Shown here: one piece after another, positions 63,782 to 64,000 of the stretch
Numbering within the stretch: the first letter of the stretch is position 1
Layout: the number at the start of each line of letters is the position of its first letter
Assembly: GCF_047149785.1 (NCBI RefSeq)
Contig: NZ_BAAGBE010000001.1
Coordinates: 3,100,001-3,164,000, forward strand
Length of the DNA: 64,000 bases
From: Nitrobacter sp047149785
GTDB taxonomy: Bacteria > Pseudomonadota > Alphaproteobacteria > Rhizobiales > Xanthobacteraceae
Direction of reading: 5' to 3'
Program-made: the position numbers and the translations under genes
The notes under the pieces: generated by a model
The model's input: the letters and a program-made list of their open reading frames with translations, nothing else
What the model was told of the DNA's origin: nothing
Databases searched by the model: none

Positions 63782-63967
63782 CCCCTCGCTCCAGGGCCTG
63801 CGCCGCAGCCGGACGCATCGAACCGCACCGCGTCGGCATTCAAATAAAATTGCCCGGACAAAGTAAATGATTGGAAAACAACACCGGAATGCGGAACCGC
63901 CTCACGTGCGCTCCGGTCGCTGATGGCTGCGTGCCGGAAGCGTTGCGGCGGAGAGAGGATAAAGACG

Positions 63968-64000
63968 TTATCCCGTCCTCGCCAGCGCGCCGTCGATCAT
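63968..64000 (-). CDS. Possible 3' end of a gene continuing beyond the window
   Basis: The minus strand reads IDGALARTG followed by a TAA stop at 63968-63970. It may be the C terminus of a gene entering from the right. The fragment is too short to assign. Confidence 0.25.
   Translation of the reverse strand: MIDGALARTG

Overview
The window is high-GC alphaproteobacterial chromosome, most likely from the Bradyrhizobium/Rhodopseudomonas/Nitrobacter group. Support comes from gene order (aminotransferase, ftsK, lolA and xthA near ubiH, tesB, glnK and amtB; lptC-lptA-lptB near rpoN-hpf-ptsN; infC-rpmI-rplT-pheS-pheT), from CtrA-type TTAA-N7-TTAA boxes, and from intergenic palindromic repeats typical of these genomes. 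The genus cannot be fixed from the sequence alone.

Layout. 1-7.7 kb: an OmpR-type response regulator, a cNMP-binding protein, then on the minus strand xthA, a LolA-like carrier, ftsK and a class I aminotransferase. 7.7-9.5 kb: a lower-GC accessory segment with a MazF/PemK-like toxin gene overlapping a 239-codon partner of unknown family. 9.5-15.7 kb: ubiH, tesB, glnK and two tandem amtB genes (nitrogen sensing and ammonium uptake). 15.8-18.3 kb: Trm112-like, Lon-N-domain and CnoX-like thioredoxin genes, and tRNA-Gly(GCC). 18.8-23.8 kb: a four-PAS protein behind a perfect CtrA box, a large DUF2235 hydrolase and an alpha/beta hydrolase. 24.0-30.2 kb: the translation cluster infC (AUU start), rpmI, rplT, pheS, pheT, with a DUF559 nuclease cassette between pheS and pheT. 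30.2-34.0 kb: two ATGA-coupled pairs (Tat amine oxidase + Dph6-like ligase; YiiX-like hydrolase + redoxin).

34.1-36.0 kb: two transposons of different families, nested at one CTAG site, each taking its transposase stop codon from flanking DNA. 36-44.2 kb: a DUF930 protein, ptsN, hpf, rpoN, a decayed small-protein gene, lptB, lptA, lptC and an RNase D-like gene. 44.3-57 kb: TPR protein, DUF1269-like protein, tRNA-Leu(CAG), NDUFA9-like protein, uppP, GST, panE-like, DUF2239, gamma-glutamyltransferase, a UMF1 transporter and a tsdBA-like dihaem cytochrome pair. 57-64 kb: purH, a heparinase II/III-like protein, rsmB, an SDHAF4-like protein, a secreted nuclease and an L,D-transpeptidase.

The densest unexplained signal is the repeat landscape. 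At least seven palindromic families (called A to G here) fill the gaps. Family B is modular and swaps one hairpin for another, copies of A and B sit side by side, and palindromes appear inside other repeats and probably inside pheS. The strongest candidates for new biology are the toxin/partner pair, the repeat-flanked DUF559 gene, the modular repeats, the in-frame pheS palindrome and the stop-codon-borrowing transposons. All functions are read from sequence motifs and gene context; no database search was run.
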